DNA of 64,000 nucleotides from Spiroplasma endosymbiont of Amphimallon solstitiale (GTDB lineage Bacteria; Bacillota_I; Bacilli_A; Mycoplasmatales; VBWQ01): NCBI RefSeq assembly GCF_964030965.1, contig NZ_OZ034999.1, positions 1,302,001 to 1,366,000 of the forward strand, read 5' to 3'. Shown piece by piece: positions 1 to 9,373 of this stretch (position 1 is its first letter; each line of letters starts with the position of its first letter). The notes under the pieces were generated by a model. It saw only the letters and a program-made list of their open reading frames with translations, ran no database searches and was not told where the DNA came from. The position numbers and the translations under genes were made by a program.

Positions 1-786
1 GCATGCAAATTTTTTACCGTCAAAACGAACACAATAATCATTAACAAATACACCATTTTCAATAACATTCGAGCTACCAACAAACTGTGATGTTCATTTA
101 TTTTCAGGCTCATTGTAAATATCTTGTGGTGTCCCAATTTGTTGAATTTGACCTTGATTTAAAACAACTACCCGATCTGACATAATAAATGCTTCTTCTT
201 GATCATGAGTAATAAAGATAAAAGTAATATTAATTTCTTCTTGAATTTTTTTTAATTCTACTTGCATTTGTTGACGTAATTTCAAATCCAAAGCAGCAAA
301 AGGTTCATCTAATAATAAAATTTTAGGATTAAGAACTAATGCTCTAGCTACTGCTACTCTTTGTTTTTGACCACCAGATAAATCATTAACATCTTTATCT
401 TCCATACCATTTAATTTAACCAAATCTAAAGCTTTTTTAACTTCTTTTTTAATTTTTTCACGATCAATTTTTCTTAACTTTAAACCATAAGCAATATTAT
501 CAAAAACATTTAAATGTGGAAATAAAGCATAATTTTGAAAAATAGTATTTATTTCTCTTTTATGAATTGGAATTTTAGTTAAATCCTTACCTTTAAACAA
601 TAATTGACCATTGTTTGGTTGTTCAAAACCAGCAATAATCCTTAATAATGTTGTTTTACCACAACCACTAGGACCAAGAATGGTAAGAAATTCACCTTCA
701 TGAATATTTAAACTAATTCCTTTTAAAACAACTTTACCATCATATTCTTTGGTAATATTACGTAATTCTAAAATATTTACACTCAT
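1..786 (-). CDS. potA: Polyamine ABC transporter ATP-binding protein PotA (3' end outside window)
   Basis: ATPase subunit of the spermidine/putrescine importer, acting on the cytoplasmic side of the membrane with PotB/C permeases and a PotD binding protein. From the ATG at 786 the Walker A GPSGCGKT lies at residues 38-45, followed by the signature LSGGQKQR, Walker B ILLLDEP and the switch histidine in FITHDQ. This start is chosen because AAAGGAGG sits just upstream; a longer in-frame start at 834 would run into the regulator gene ending at 807. A UGA after NEPENK is read as Trp and the frame stays open to base 1, so the C-terminal domain is cut by the window. The 20-bp gap to the XRE gene suggests one operon, transcribed leftwards. 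Confidence 0.93.
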
Positions 787-806
787 AATTTCCTCCTTTA
801 AATGGT

Positions 807-1340
807 TTAAAAAATTGGCGGATTTGAAACTCATAAAATAGTTGCAATTGAATTATTGGGATTTTCTAAATAATGTTTTTCATTACCTTTAATATAAAAT
901 GCTTCATTAGCTACTGCTTTTACTCTAGTTGCACCATAATGAACAAATACTGTTCCACTTAATACATATCCAAAGATTTGACCTTGAAATGGCGAAATTT
1001 TATTTGAATTACCAAATGGTTTTAAAGTTAAAATTACTGGTTCTAATGTTAATTTTTGAGCATTAGGAATAATTCATTTTATTTGATAATCTTCTTCGTC
1101 ACTAACAGTAACATCTTGTGATTTAAAAACTATTTTTTCTTTTACTTCACCAGCAAAAAAAGTTGATAATGGACAATCAAAAATGTCTAAAATACTTTTT
1201 AGTGTTTCAATACTAGGTGAAGAAACATCATGCTCTAACTGACTAATAAATCCCTTTGATAAATCACAACGTTTCCCTAACTCTTCCATAGTTAAATTGT
1301 GTTTCAATCTTAAAGTTTTTAACTTTCTTCCAATTTTCAT
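807..1340 (-). CDS. XRE-family regulator with C-terminal cupin domain
   Basis: Predicted DNA-binding repressor of 177 aa. Residues 1-60 form a Cro/CI-type helix-turn-helix ([19 protein letters not shown], then SKGFISQLE). A small cupin follows at roughly residues 105-170 ([28 protein letters not shown]). Two UGA codons are read as Trp; without that reading the protein stops at 88 aa. XRE-cupin proteins are commonly small-molecule sensors, and this one sits 20 bp ahead of potA, so control of the polyamine operon by intracellular polyamine is a reasonable inference. The start has a good AAAGGAG ribosome site. Confidence 0.88.
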
Positions 1341-1370
1341 ATTGATTATTTTCTCCTTTTGTTTATTTAT

Positions 1371-1429
1371 ACTAAACTTTAAGTTAAATAATACAAATAA
1401 AATTATATAATATTTTTTTAAAAAAACAA
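1371..1429 (-). promoter_or_regulatory. Promoter and possible operator of the XRE-potA operon
   Basis: On the minus strand a -35-like TTGTTT (1424-1429) is followed after 16 nt by TATAAT (1402-1407). Just downstream is an imperfect palindrome centred on CTTAAAG (about 1371-1388), between the -10 and the ribosome site. It is well placed to be an autoregulatory operator of the XRE protein, but this is inference from position and symmetry only. Confidence 0.5.
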
Positions 1430-1447
1430 TTATTTATTTTATTTTTA

Positions 1448-2508
1448 CCTGAATTGTAAATATAAATGGGACAGTTTTTTAAAATAATTGTATTAAATCT
1501 ATTGGTCTTTTATAAGATAGTGATTTTCTGGGTGTAGAATTAATTTGAAATGCTATAGTATTTAAATCTTTTTGTTTATATGAAGATAGATCTGTAGATT
1601 TTGGTAAATATCTTCTTAAAATACTATTATTATTTTCATTTAAACCTCTTTGACAAGGTTTACCAGGATCTGCAAAATAAATCTTAACATTACAATTTTT
1701 TTCGATTAATTTTCATTTACTAAATTCTTTACCACGATCAAAAGTAATAGTTTTAACTGTTCCTTTTTGTAACTTTGAAATAAATTTTATTATACTTTTT
1801 GTAATATTTTCTGATTTATTATTTTTAGTTGCTAAAGGAATTGTGGTTTTTGATCATATATCAGCTAAAGTAATAATAGAACTTTTATGATCTTTACCAA
1901 TGATAGTATCACCTTCTAAATGACCAAATTCTTCTATATTTTTAATATTAGGAATGATTAAATTTCTTTCATGAATAGACTTACAATTATTAATTCTGCC
2001 CCTAGTTTCTTTTTGTTTGTGAGGTTTATTTTTTCCTTTTCTCAATAAGTTATTTTCATCAAAACCCATTCGATTTGTTTTAAACATGTTATATAAAGTT
2101 TTTGTTGAAATACTTTTTATTTTATTTTCCTTTAAAAAATTAGCAATTATATCAAGAGCATAATTTTTAGTAATTAACAAATGATTAATAGTATTAATTT
2201 CTATTAAAGTTAAAATTATTAATTTTCTACCTGCATTTTGTTTATTTTTTTGAATTTTATTCAATATTTCTAATGGTAATAAGTTTTGATTTAATAATCT
2301 ACAAACTCTATGTACAGTTGATTTACTATAATCAATGGCTTTTGCTATTTTACGAATCGAAAATCCATAACTTTTATATTCTTTTATTGCTATTATTGAT
2401 TCAATAGTCAGATACTTATACATTGTGCTAATTCCTTTCTTTTCTTAATTATAGAATTAACACAATTTAATTTTTATATAAGTGTCCTTTTTAATTTTAC
2501 AATTCAGG
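1448..2508 (-). mobile_element. IS30-family insertion sequence, copy 1 (intact)
   Basis: Complete 1061-bp element bounded by the inverted repeat CCTGAATTGTAAA. Other copies in the window have a 3-bp target duplication (ATG at 6186-7246, AAA at 24946-27044, TTA at 43177-45619). Here the flanks TTA and TTT do not match, so this copy may have been mutated or rearranged after insertion. One transposase gene fills the element. SpV1-type plectroviruses are known to carry an IS30-type transposase gene, so viral carriage is a plausible route of spread. Confidence 0.93.
1479..2423 (-). CDS. IS30-family transposase (copy 1)
   Basis: 314-aa DDE transposase, full length when one UGA before SKTTIPL is read as Trp. 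An N-terminal helix-turn-helix (GFSIRKIAKAIDYSKSTVHR, about residues 20-40) binds the ends. The catalytic residues are visible in their family motifs: D172 in HLEGDTIIGK, D229 in FDRGKEF and E263 in QRGLNENNNG. Length and motif spacing fit the IS30 family. No frameshift or internal stop is seen, so it is probably active. Ribosome site AAAGGAA precedes the ATG. Confidence 0.93.
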
Positions 2509-2580
2509 TTTATTATTTAATTTTTCTCTTTTTTCTATAATGGGCATATCTTTTAATCTTCCTTATTTGAAATTTAGAAT

Positions 2581-2617
2581 AAAAAAACCTATTTACTTTA
2601 TTTTAAAGTAAATAGGT
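2581..2617 (-). terminator. Rho-independent terminator of the broken ldh gene
   Basis: The minus-strand RNA forms a stem ACCTATTTACTTT / AAAGTAAATAGGT with an A+T loop, followed by a run of seven T. It lies downstream of the dehydrogenase remnant. The rest of 2509-2730 shows no gene. Confidence 0.8.
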
Positions 2618-2730
2618 AAAAAACTTATATTAAGTTTGATGTTCTTATAACATAATACATTAGTATATATTAATATTCATATTATTTTTTTCATATACAG
2701 TATGTAAAATAACTATAATCAATTATTAAA

Positions 2731-3070
2731 TTAAATTTTATTTTTACATTCTTGACCAGATAAAATTACTTTTAAATTTTCATAAGTAATTTCAATCATA
2801 TTTTTAACAGCTTCATCAGTATACGATCCAATATGTGGTGTCACAATAACACGTGGATATAATGATAATAATTTATTTGTAATATTATCGGGAGTTGGTT
2901 TTCCAGCAAAATCTTTAAAAAAAACTTTGCTTTCATTTTCTAAAACATCCAAACCAACACCTTTTAAATGACCACTTTTAACTGCATCATAAACTGCTTG
3001 TAAATCCATTAATTCACCACGAGCTACATTAATTAAAACTGATCCAGGTTTCATTTTTGCTAAAAAATTC
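2731..3070 (-). pseudogene. D-lactate / 2-hydroxyacid dehydrogenase, C-terminal remnant
   Basis: About 113 codons of the NAD-binding and C-terminal part of a D-isomer 2-hydroxyacid dehydrogenase, probably D-lactate dehydrogenase. Visible family motifs are MKPGSVLINVARGE, GVGLDVLENE and TPHIGSYTDEA, the last holding the catalytic histidine. The frame remains open upstream to 3070, where a MITE begins; the N-terminal two thirds are absent, replaced by the MITE remnant and an IS256-type fragment. The remaining Rossmann fold is incomplete, so no enzyme can be made. Confidence 0.85.
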
Positions 3071-3129
3071 CTTTAATTTTGTAGAAAAGTAATGATACAT
3101 GATAAAGTGTTATTTTTAGAGAATTTTTA
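3071..3129 (-). mobile_element. MITE remnant (59 bp), cut by an IS256-type element
   Basis: Matches the first 59 bp of the 163-bp MITE, beginning at its CTTTAATT end. It stops where the IS256-type left end (GGCAATG) begins at 3130. The MITE's other end is not found nearby, so the dehydrogenase/MITE junction was later rearranged. Confidence 0.85.
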
Positions 3130-3462
3130 GGCAATGTTTAGTAATCTGTGTAACTTACAAAAATAACTATGTTTAATTAATTCTAGTAAATATAATTAAA
3201 TGACTAGAAAGAGTGAGTTACAGATGGCTAAAAAACAAAATATTAATAATAATGATCCAATATCAAAAGCAGTAGATTTATTATTAGAAAATACTGAAGA
3301 TTTAACAACAGTTTTTAAAGAAGGGGGTTTATATAAAGAATTAACAAAACGTTTAGTTGAAAAAATGTTGAATTCTGAAATGCAAAATTATTTAGGATAT
3401 GAAAAAAATCAACATAGTAATACTGAAAATGCTCGTAATGGTACAAGTTCAAAAAAATTAAT
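3130..3462 (+). mobile_element. IS256-family element, 5' fragment
   Basis: First 333 bp of the IS256-type element: left end GGCAATGTTTAG and the transposase start (ATG 3200) through residue ~87. It ends abruptly where a second, inverted and complete copy begins. There is no target duplication around the second copy, so this is a deletion or recombination junction rather than a simple insertion. The 105-aa frame from 3200 is a chimera that reads into the inverted copy's right end. Confidence 0.85.
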
Positions 3463-4836
3463 GAGGCTTTTTAGAAATCTGTGTATCTTTGTTTTACAAA
3501 GTACTAGTTCAGATTAATTCTGTCTTCAAATTTTATCATAAAATGAGCAATTGCTGTATTTCAATTTTGAATAGGCAATGTTCATTTTTTTGTTATATTT
3601 TCAATTGCTAAATAAAATATTTTAAAAACTGACATATCATTAGGAAAAGCTTTTTTGTTTCTAATAACTTTTCGTAATTGACTATTAACAGATTCAATAG
3701 CATTTGTTGTATAAATTACTCTTTTGATTTCTGCAGGATAACTAATAAAAATCATCAAATTTTCTCAATTTTTATATCAAGATTTAGCAATTTGGGGATA
3801 TTGTTTATTTCATTTACTTTCAAATGATTCTAAAGCTTGCATTGCTTGTTCTTCACTACATGCACTATAAATTGGTTTTAAATCTGTAACTAGAGTTTTT
3901 CGATGTTTGTATGAAACATATTTTAAACTATTTCGAATTTGATGAACAATGCATAATTGATGTTCTGTTTTAGGATAAACTGCTTGTATTGCTTCTGACA
4001 TGCCTGTTAAATTATCACTACAAGCAATCAAAATATCATTTAAGCCTCGATTTTTCATTTCTGTGAAATTAGCTAATCAAAATTTAGCACCTTCATTTTC
4101 ACTAATTCATAAGCCTAAAACATCTTTTTTACCTTCTAAATCAACTCCTAATGCTATATAAACTGATTTATTAATAATCTGTTTATCTTGTCGAACTTTA
4201 ACTACTATACAATCAAAATAAACAATCGGATAAACGCTTTCTAATGGTCGATTTTGTCATGTTTTGACATCATCAATAACATCATCAGTAATTTGACTAA
4301 TAACACTTTCACTAATATCAGCACCATGATATAACTCTTGTAACTGCATTCTAATGTCAGATAGAGTCATACCTTTTGCATATAGTGAAAGCACTTGTTG
4401 ATCAAAACCATCAAATCTTTGCTGTCTTTTTGCAACTATTACAGGAGTAAAATCACTATTGCGATCTCTTGGTACATCAATCTCAATTTTACCTTGTTGA
4501 GTTATTAATTTTTTTGAACTTGTACCATTACGAGCATTTTCAGTATTACTATGTTGATTTTTTTCATATCCTAAATAATTTTGCATTTCAGAATTCAACA
4601 TTTTTTCAACTAAACGTTTTGTTAATTCTTTATATAAACCCCCTTCTTTAAAAACTGTTGTTAAATCTCCAGTATTTTCTAATAATAAATCTACTGCTTT
4701 TGATATTGGATCATTATTATTAATATTTTGTTTTTTAGCCATCTGTAACTCACTCTTTCTAGTCATTTAATTATATTTACTAGAATTAATTAAACATAGT
4801 TATTTTTGTAAGTTACACAGATTACTAAACATTGCC
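3463..4836 (-). mobile_element. IS256-family insertion sequence, intact copy
   Basis: Complete 1374-bp element from GAGGCTTTTTAG to CATTGCC. The imperfect terminal repeats share TTTAG-AATCTGTGTA. The length equals that of the independent copy at 44081-45454, which has an 8-bp target duplication; this copy has none (flanks AAATTAAT and GTTTTTTT). It interrupts a small phage-type gene that starts at 4859. Confidence 0.92.
3504..4766 (-). CDS. IS256-family (Mutator-type) transposase, intact
   Basis: 420 aa with several UGA codons read as Trp. The N-terminal part ([30 protein letters not shown]) is typical of the family. Catalytic residues: D185 in [15 protein letters not shown]251 in [10 protein letters not shown], and E358 in [14 protein letters not shown]. 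The Cys/His stretch [14 protein letters not shown] between D2 and E is also a family hallmark. No frame break is seen. The start could be the ATG at 4766 or the Met nine codons later; neither has a strong ribosome site. Confidence 0.92.
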
Positions 4837-4858
4837 GTTTTTTTTAATTGATTTTTCA

Positions 4859-5083
4859 TTAATCATTTTTATTTCTTCTTAATCATTCTTTAATATTATT
4901 TTTTAAAATATTTAATTCTTTAATTTGACCTCTTAAAACATCTAATTCTCATACATTTATTTGACTTAAATTAATTTCTTCAATTTGATATTCTAAATAT
5001 TCAATTCTAGCATTAAGATTTTTAACTAATAATTCATTAAAATTACATTTTTTATTTTTACAATATTCCAATTTATATTCCAT
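4859..5083 (-). CDS. Small coiled-coil phage-type protein, function unknown
   Basis: 74 aa; begins MEYKLEYCKNKKC and continues as a charged, leucine-rich helix (NARIEYLEYQIEEINLSQ), with one UGA Trp. The start overlaps the end of the nuclease gene by 11 nt and has AAAGGAG upstream, so translation is probably coupled. Its stop overlaps the ATG of a next gene (MKNQLKK...) which is destroyed after about seven codons by the IS256-type element at 4836. Confidence 0.72.
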
Positions 5084-5732
5084 TTTTATTTTCTCCTTTA
5101 AAATATTTTGTTTTTGCATTAAATAATTCAATTAATAATTCATTGGTTATTTCAATTTCTATTTCTTGTTGATTATTTTTATTAGTTAAATAAACATAAG
5201 TTTTATCTGATATATCAATGCCGATTTGCCCACTTTTAATCATTCAATAATAAGCAGTTAATTGTAATTTAATTCTTTGTAATTTATCTTCATCAATACA
5301 AGCATAAGTTTTATAATCTACTAAATAATATTTATTTTCTTTTTTATTTAAATAAACTAAATCTGGTGTTCCAGCAATTACATTATCATTAATAGGTTTT
5401 TCTATAATAAATTCATAATTATTTTTATCTTTAAATTTTTCTTTTAAAAACATAAGTGATTTTTTACAATAAGAATAATTTATATTATTAGTTACTGGTT
5501 TTAATTTTTTTAATAAATTATTAATAATATTTTCTTCATTAATATTTTGTAAATATAATTCATTAAGTTTATGAACTCATTTACCACGAACTGAAGCATT
5601 TTTTAATACTTCTGGTGCTATATGACTATAACCAAATCCTAAATAATTATCAATAATTCTAGAAACTGATATTAATTCTTTATCTTCTAAAAAATATTGA
5701 TGAGTTTCTTTTTTAAAAATTAATTTACTCAT
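5073..5732 (-). CDS. PD-(D/E)XK nuclease, phage recombination exonuclease-like
   Basis: 219 aa. The core GTPDLVYLNKKENKYYLVDYKT holds the family's metal-binding pattern: Asp in GTPDL, then the D-Y-K triad about 15 residues on, followed by a helix with Q (LQRIKLQLTAYY), as in the RecB/YqaJ-type clan. The N-terminus (HQYFLEDKELISVSRIIDNY) resembles phage exonucleases that recognise DNA ends. Such genes usually sit beside a RecT-like annealing protein; the downstream gene here is destroyed by an IS. It is the third of a tightly packed run of small genes. An internal 151-bp piece reappears three times in the array at 13011-20445. Confidence 0.75.
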
Positions 5733-5847
5733 ATTTATTTCTACCTATTAATAATCAAAAACATTTATTACATAATCTATTACCAAAAGAAGATTGTTTT
5801 CTACATTTATCACAAGAACCAACCATTTTATATTCTCTATATTCCAT
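5725..5847 (-). CDS. Tiny zinc-ribbon protein
   Basis: 40 aa with CDKC (about residues 13-16) and CNKC (about 29-32), a minimal four-cysteine zinc ribbon, and one UGA Trp. It overlaps the start of the nuclease gene by 8 nt. AAAGGAT precedes the ATG. Probably a phage-encoded regulator or nucleic-acid binding peptide; the role is not known. Confidence 0.65.
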
Positions 5848-5865
5848 AAATATTAATCCTTTCAA

Positions 5866-6039
5866 TTAATGTTTAGAAGCAATAATTATTAATGTTAAAA
5901 TCATAATAATTATTGTAATTGTTAAAAATATAATTCTACTTTTTCATTCTTTTTTATCTAATTCTTTTTTTGCTTTTATTAATTCAATTTCTTCTTTTAT
6001 TAATTCAGTTTGTAATTCTTTATTGTCCTTTTCTTCCAT
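5866..6039 (-). CDS. Small helical protein with one C-terminal membrane span
   Basis: 57 aa: a charged helix (residues 1-33, rich in E and K) followed by one hydrophobic segment (IIFLTITIIIMILTLIIIA) and a short basic tail SKH. UGA is read as Trp. The shape recalls Rz/holin-like or other small phage membrane proteins, but no family is recognised. Ribosome site GAAAGGAA. Confidence 0.65.
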
Positions 6040-6185
6040 TTTTATTTCCTTTCATTAATTAAGTTTTTCTTGATTTGGATATTGCATATCTAATTCAAAT
6101 GCTAATATTTCATAATGTGTAATAAAAGCATTTTCTAATAAATGATGTTTATAATTTTTATGAAAATTATTTGCTTCCTTAAATG

Positions 6186-7246
6186 CCTGAATTGTAAAAT
6201 TAAAAAGGACACTTATATAAAAATTAAATTGTGTTAATTCTATAATTAAGAAAAGAAAGGAATTAGCACAATGTATAAGTATCTGACTATTGAATCAATA
6301 ATAGCAATAAAAGAATATAAAAGTTATGGATTTTCGATTCGTAAAATAGCAAAAGCCATTGATTATAGTAAATCAACTGTACATAGAGTTTGTAGATTAT
6401 TAAATCAAAACTTATTACCATTAGAAATATTGAATAAAATTCAAAAAAATAAACAAAATGCAGGTAGAAAATTAATAATTTTAACTTTAATAGAAATTAA
6501 TACTATTAATCATTTGTTAATTACTAAAAATTATGCTCTTGATATAATTGCTAATTTTTTAAAGGAAAATAAAATAAAAAGTATTTCAACAAAAACTTTA
6601 TATAACATGTTTAAAACAAATCGAATGGGTTTTGATGAAAATAACTTATTGAGAAAAGGAAAAAATAAACCTCACAAACAAAAAGAAACTAGGGGCAGAA
6701 TTAATAATTGTAAGTCTATTCATGAAAGAAATTTAATCATTCCTAATATTAAAAATATAGAAGAATTTGGTCATTTAGAGGGTGATACTATCATTGGTAA
6801 AGATCATAAAAGTTCTATTATTACTTTAGCTGATATATGATCAAAAACCACAATTCCTTTAGCAACTAAAAATAATAAATCAGAAAATATTACAAAAAGT
6901 ATAATAAAATTTATTTCAAAGTTACAAAAAGGAACAGTTAAAACTATTACTTTTGATCGTGGTAAAGAATTTAGTAAATGAAAATTAATCGAAAAAAATT
7001 GTAATGTTAAGATTTATTTTGCAGATCCTGGTAAACCTTGTCAAAGAGGTTTAAATGAAAATAATAATGGTATTTTAAGAAGATATTTACCAAAATCTAC
7101 AGATCTATCTTCATATAAACAAAAAGATTTAAATACTATAGCATTTCAAATTAATTCTACACCCAGAAAATCACTATCTTATAAAAGACCAATAGATTTA
7201 ATACAATTATTTTAAAAAACTGTCCCATTTATATTTACAATTCAGG
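6186..7246 (+). mobile_element. IS30-family insertion sequence, copy 2 (intact)
   Basis: 1061 bp, ends CCTGAATTGTAAA, with a perfect 3-bp target duplication ATG (6183-6185 and 7247-7249). Sits inside the 66-aa phage-type gene in the opposite orientation. Confidence 0.95.
6271..7215 (+). CDS. IS30-family transposase (copy 2)
   Basis: 314 aa and identical at protein level to copy 1 as far as I can read, with D172, D229 and E263 present and one UGA Trp. Apparently functional. Near-identity between dispersed copies points to recent transposition. Confidence 0.94.
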
Positions 7247-7359
7247 ATGTATAAAAAACTTTATATTTTGTTTCATATGTATAATTAACTTTATATTTTA
7301 TTAAATAAACGTATGTCATATTTATTTTTCTCCTTTTAAATTTATATTGTGTTATGATA

Positions 7360-7649
7360 TTGTTAATAAGGTATGTATTTATATATAAAACCCCCTATTT
7401 TCTTAAATAATACAAATGTAATTGTTAATTAGATTAATGGGTTCTTTACTGAGCCATAATAAGGCTATTCAAATTAATCTATAATTACATTAAGCGATAC
7501 AGTGTAACATTTTAACTTGCTTAACATTAAATGCTCTTTTATTCTGATATAGAAGTATTTACATAAAGTACTCACTATTAGACTTCTACGACAGTTTTAT
7601 GAAGTTTTAATCTTTTAACAAAAAAAGAACGATAGTTATATCGTTCTTT
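7360..7649 (+). ncRNA. Candidate structured non-coding RNA
   Basis: A plus-strand promoter-like pair (TTGTTA at 7360-7365, TATATA about 7380-7387) precedes a stretch of nested inverted repeats. At 7419-7488, GTAATT/AATTAC encloses TAGATTAAT/ATTAATCTA with an AGCC/GGCT apical hairpin; AGAAGT/ACTTCT follows near 7550-7590. A hairpin at 7624-7649 closes the region. No open reading frame of note is present. It could equally be a folded 5' leader of the minus-strand phage genes starting at 7319. No known RNA family is recognised. Confidence 0.35.
7624..7649. terminator. Bidirectional hairpin terminator
   Basis: Perfect 11-bp stem AAAGAACGATA / TATCGTTCTTT with a 4-nt loop. The minus-strand transcript runs into seven T, the plus strand only into TTTGTT, so it is stronger for the minus strand (the small gene at 7674-7799). 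Confidence 0.75.
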
Positions 7650-7673
7650 GTTATCCAATTATGAATCTAAGGG

Positions 7674-7799
7674 TTAAAGTGATGCGCCCTTTGACCGCCC
7701 AAATTTTATTAGTAAAAATATTAAAAGTAATATAAAAGAAATAAGTAAGCTAGAACCAGAAATAACACCTATTCAACTAAATACTTCATTTTGACTCAA
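7674..7799 (-). CDS. Tiny single-span membrane protein (TTG start)
   Basis: 41 aa. Translation probably begins at TTG 7799, placed after GAAAGGAAA; an upstream in-frame ATG lies inside that ribosome site. The sequence is LSQNEVFSWIGVISGSS followed by a strong hydrophobic span and a short basic end (KFGRSKG). UGA encodes the Trp. It resembles the very small membrane proteins of spiroplasma viruses in size and shape, but homology is not established. Confidence 0.55.
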
Positions 7800-8010
7800 T
7801 TTAATTTTCCTTTCAAATAACATGAAATATGATATTGATATTTAATTTTAATTATACATAGACATAATAAAAATTAAATATTTATTAAGTGTATTTTACA
7901 AATTTTTGAATATGTACATAAAATAAATAATAAAATTAAAACTTAGATAAAAAAATATTTTTTGTTAAAATATAATTGATTTAATTTGATTTATGAAAGA
8001 GGTAATGATT

Positions 8011-8880
8011 ATGAAACAATATTTAGATTTATGTCAATATGTTTTAGAAAAAGGATATAAAAAAGCTGATAGAACAGGCACTGGTACTGTTTCTACTTTT
8101 GGTTATCAAATGCGTTTTGATTTACAAAAAGGTTTTCCCATATTAACTACAAAAAAAGTTCATTTTGCTTCTATTGTTCATGAGTTATTATGATTTATTG
8201 CTGGTGATACTAATATTGAATATTTAGTTAAAAATAATGTTAGAATTTGAAATGAGTGACCTTATAAGAAATTTATGGAAAGTAAAAAATATCAAAATGA
8301 AACTTTAGAAGAATTTGTTGAAAAAATTAAAACTGATCATCAATTCGCTCTTGAATTTGGTGATTTAGGACCTGTTTATGGTAGACAATGACGTAATTTT
8401 AATGGTGTTGATCAGTTGCAGGAGTTAATAGAAAATTTAAAAAACAATCCTTTTTCACGAAGACACATTTTATCAGCATGAAATCCTGCAGAAATTAAAA
8501 ATATGGCACTACCACCATGTCATACTTTAATTCAATTTTACGTTTCTGATGATAAAAAATTATCTTGTCAATTATATCAACGTAGTGCAGATATTTTTTT
8601 AGGAGTTCCTTTTAATATTGCTTCTTATGCATTATTAACAATAATGTTAGCACAAATATGTGGCTATCAGTTAGGAGAATTTATTCATACTTTAGGTGAT
8701 GTTCATATTTATAGTAATCATTTTTCACAAATTAATGAACAATTAAGTAGAAAACCAAAATCATTGCCAATTTTAGTTATTAATAAAAATATTACTAATT
8801 TATTTAATTTTAAATTTGAAGATTTTAAATTAGAACAATATGATCCATATCCGTTGATTAGAGGTCAGGTTGCAGTATAA
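8011..8880 (+). CDS. thyA: Thymidylate synthase
   Basis: 289-aa ThyA, which methylates dUMP to dTMP using methylene-tetrahydrofolate in the cytoplasm. Landmarks: [11 protein letters not shown] near the N-terminus (dUMP phosphate arm), the catalytic Cys170 in [28 protein letters not shown], and the C-terminal RGQVAV end. Several UGA codons are read as Trp (for example in HELLWFIAGDTN). Start at ATG 8011 because AAAGAGG lies 8 nt upstream; the ATG at 7993 has no such site. A TATAAT box lies at 7971-7976. The stop overlaps the dfrA start. Confidence 0.97.
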
Positions 8881-9371
8881 TGGTAATTTTAGTTTGAGCA
8901 ATGACCAAAGAAAAGGTAATTGGTTTTAATAATAAATTGCCCTGAAAAATTAAAGAAGAAATGCAATATTTTCAGAGCATTACTTTAAATAAAAATGTAT
9001 TAATGGGTTCAAAAACTTTTGAAAGTATTGGCAAGCCATTAAAAAATCGTTACAATATAGTTGTTACTAATCATCAAGAACGTTATCAACAATTTCTAAA
9101 TGATAATAATATTACTTTCACAAATGATATTATTTCATATTTAAAACAATATCAAGGTAATAAAAAAACAGATATTTGTATTATTGGTGGTGCTGAAATT
9201 TATAAGCAGGCATGAGATTATGCTGATTATTTATATGTTTCAGTCATTAAAAATTTATATAATGGTGATCTTTTATTTCCTATTAGTAATTTTTCTGATT
9301 TTAAATTAATCAAAACAACAGAATTTGCAGAATTTGTGGCGAATGTGTATCAAAGAAAGGAAAAAAAATAA
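8880..9371 (+). CDS. dfrA: Dihydrofolate reductase
   Basis: 163-aa DHFR, regenerating tetrahydrofolate that ThyA oxidises. Motifs: ILVWAMTKEKVIGFNNKLPW (substrate loop; both Trp are UGA), NVLMGSKTFESIGKPLKNR (NADPH phosphate site), and ICIIGGAEIYKQA. The ATG shares a base with the thyA stop (TAATG), so the two are translationally coupled in the usual thyA-dfrA order. Confidence 0.96.
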
Positions 9372-9373
9372 TA

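Larger units (their letters stand above)
6055..7319 (-). pseudogene. 66-aa phage-type gene split by IS30
   Basis: The 5' part lies at 7247-7319 (MTYVYLIKYKVNYTYETKYK) and the 3' part at 6055-6185 (FKEANNFHKNYKHHLLENAF...). Removing the IS30 at 6186-7246 and one copy of its ATG target duplication rejoins them in frame into a 66-aa protein ending NQEKLN. The restored gene heads the run that includes the nuclease. Unknown function; the insertion must be recent because the frame is still intact. Confidence 0.8.
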
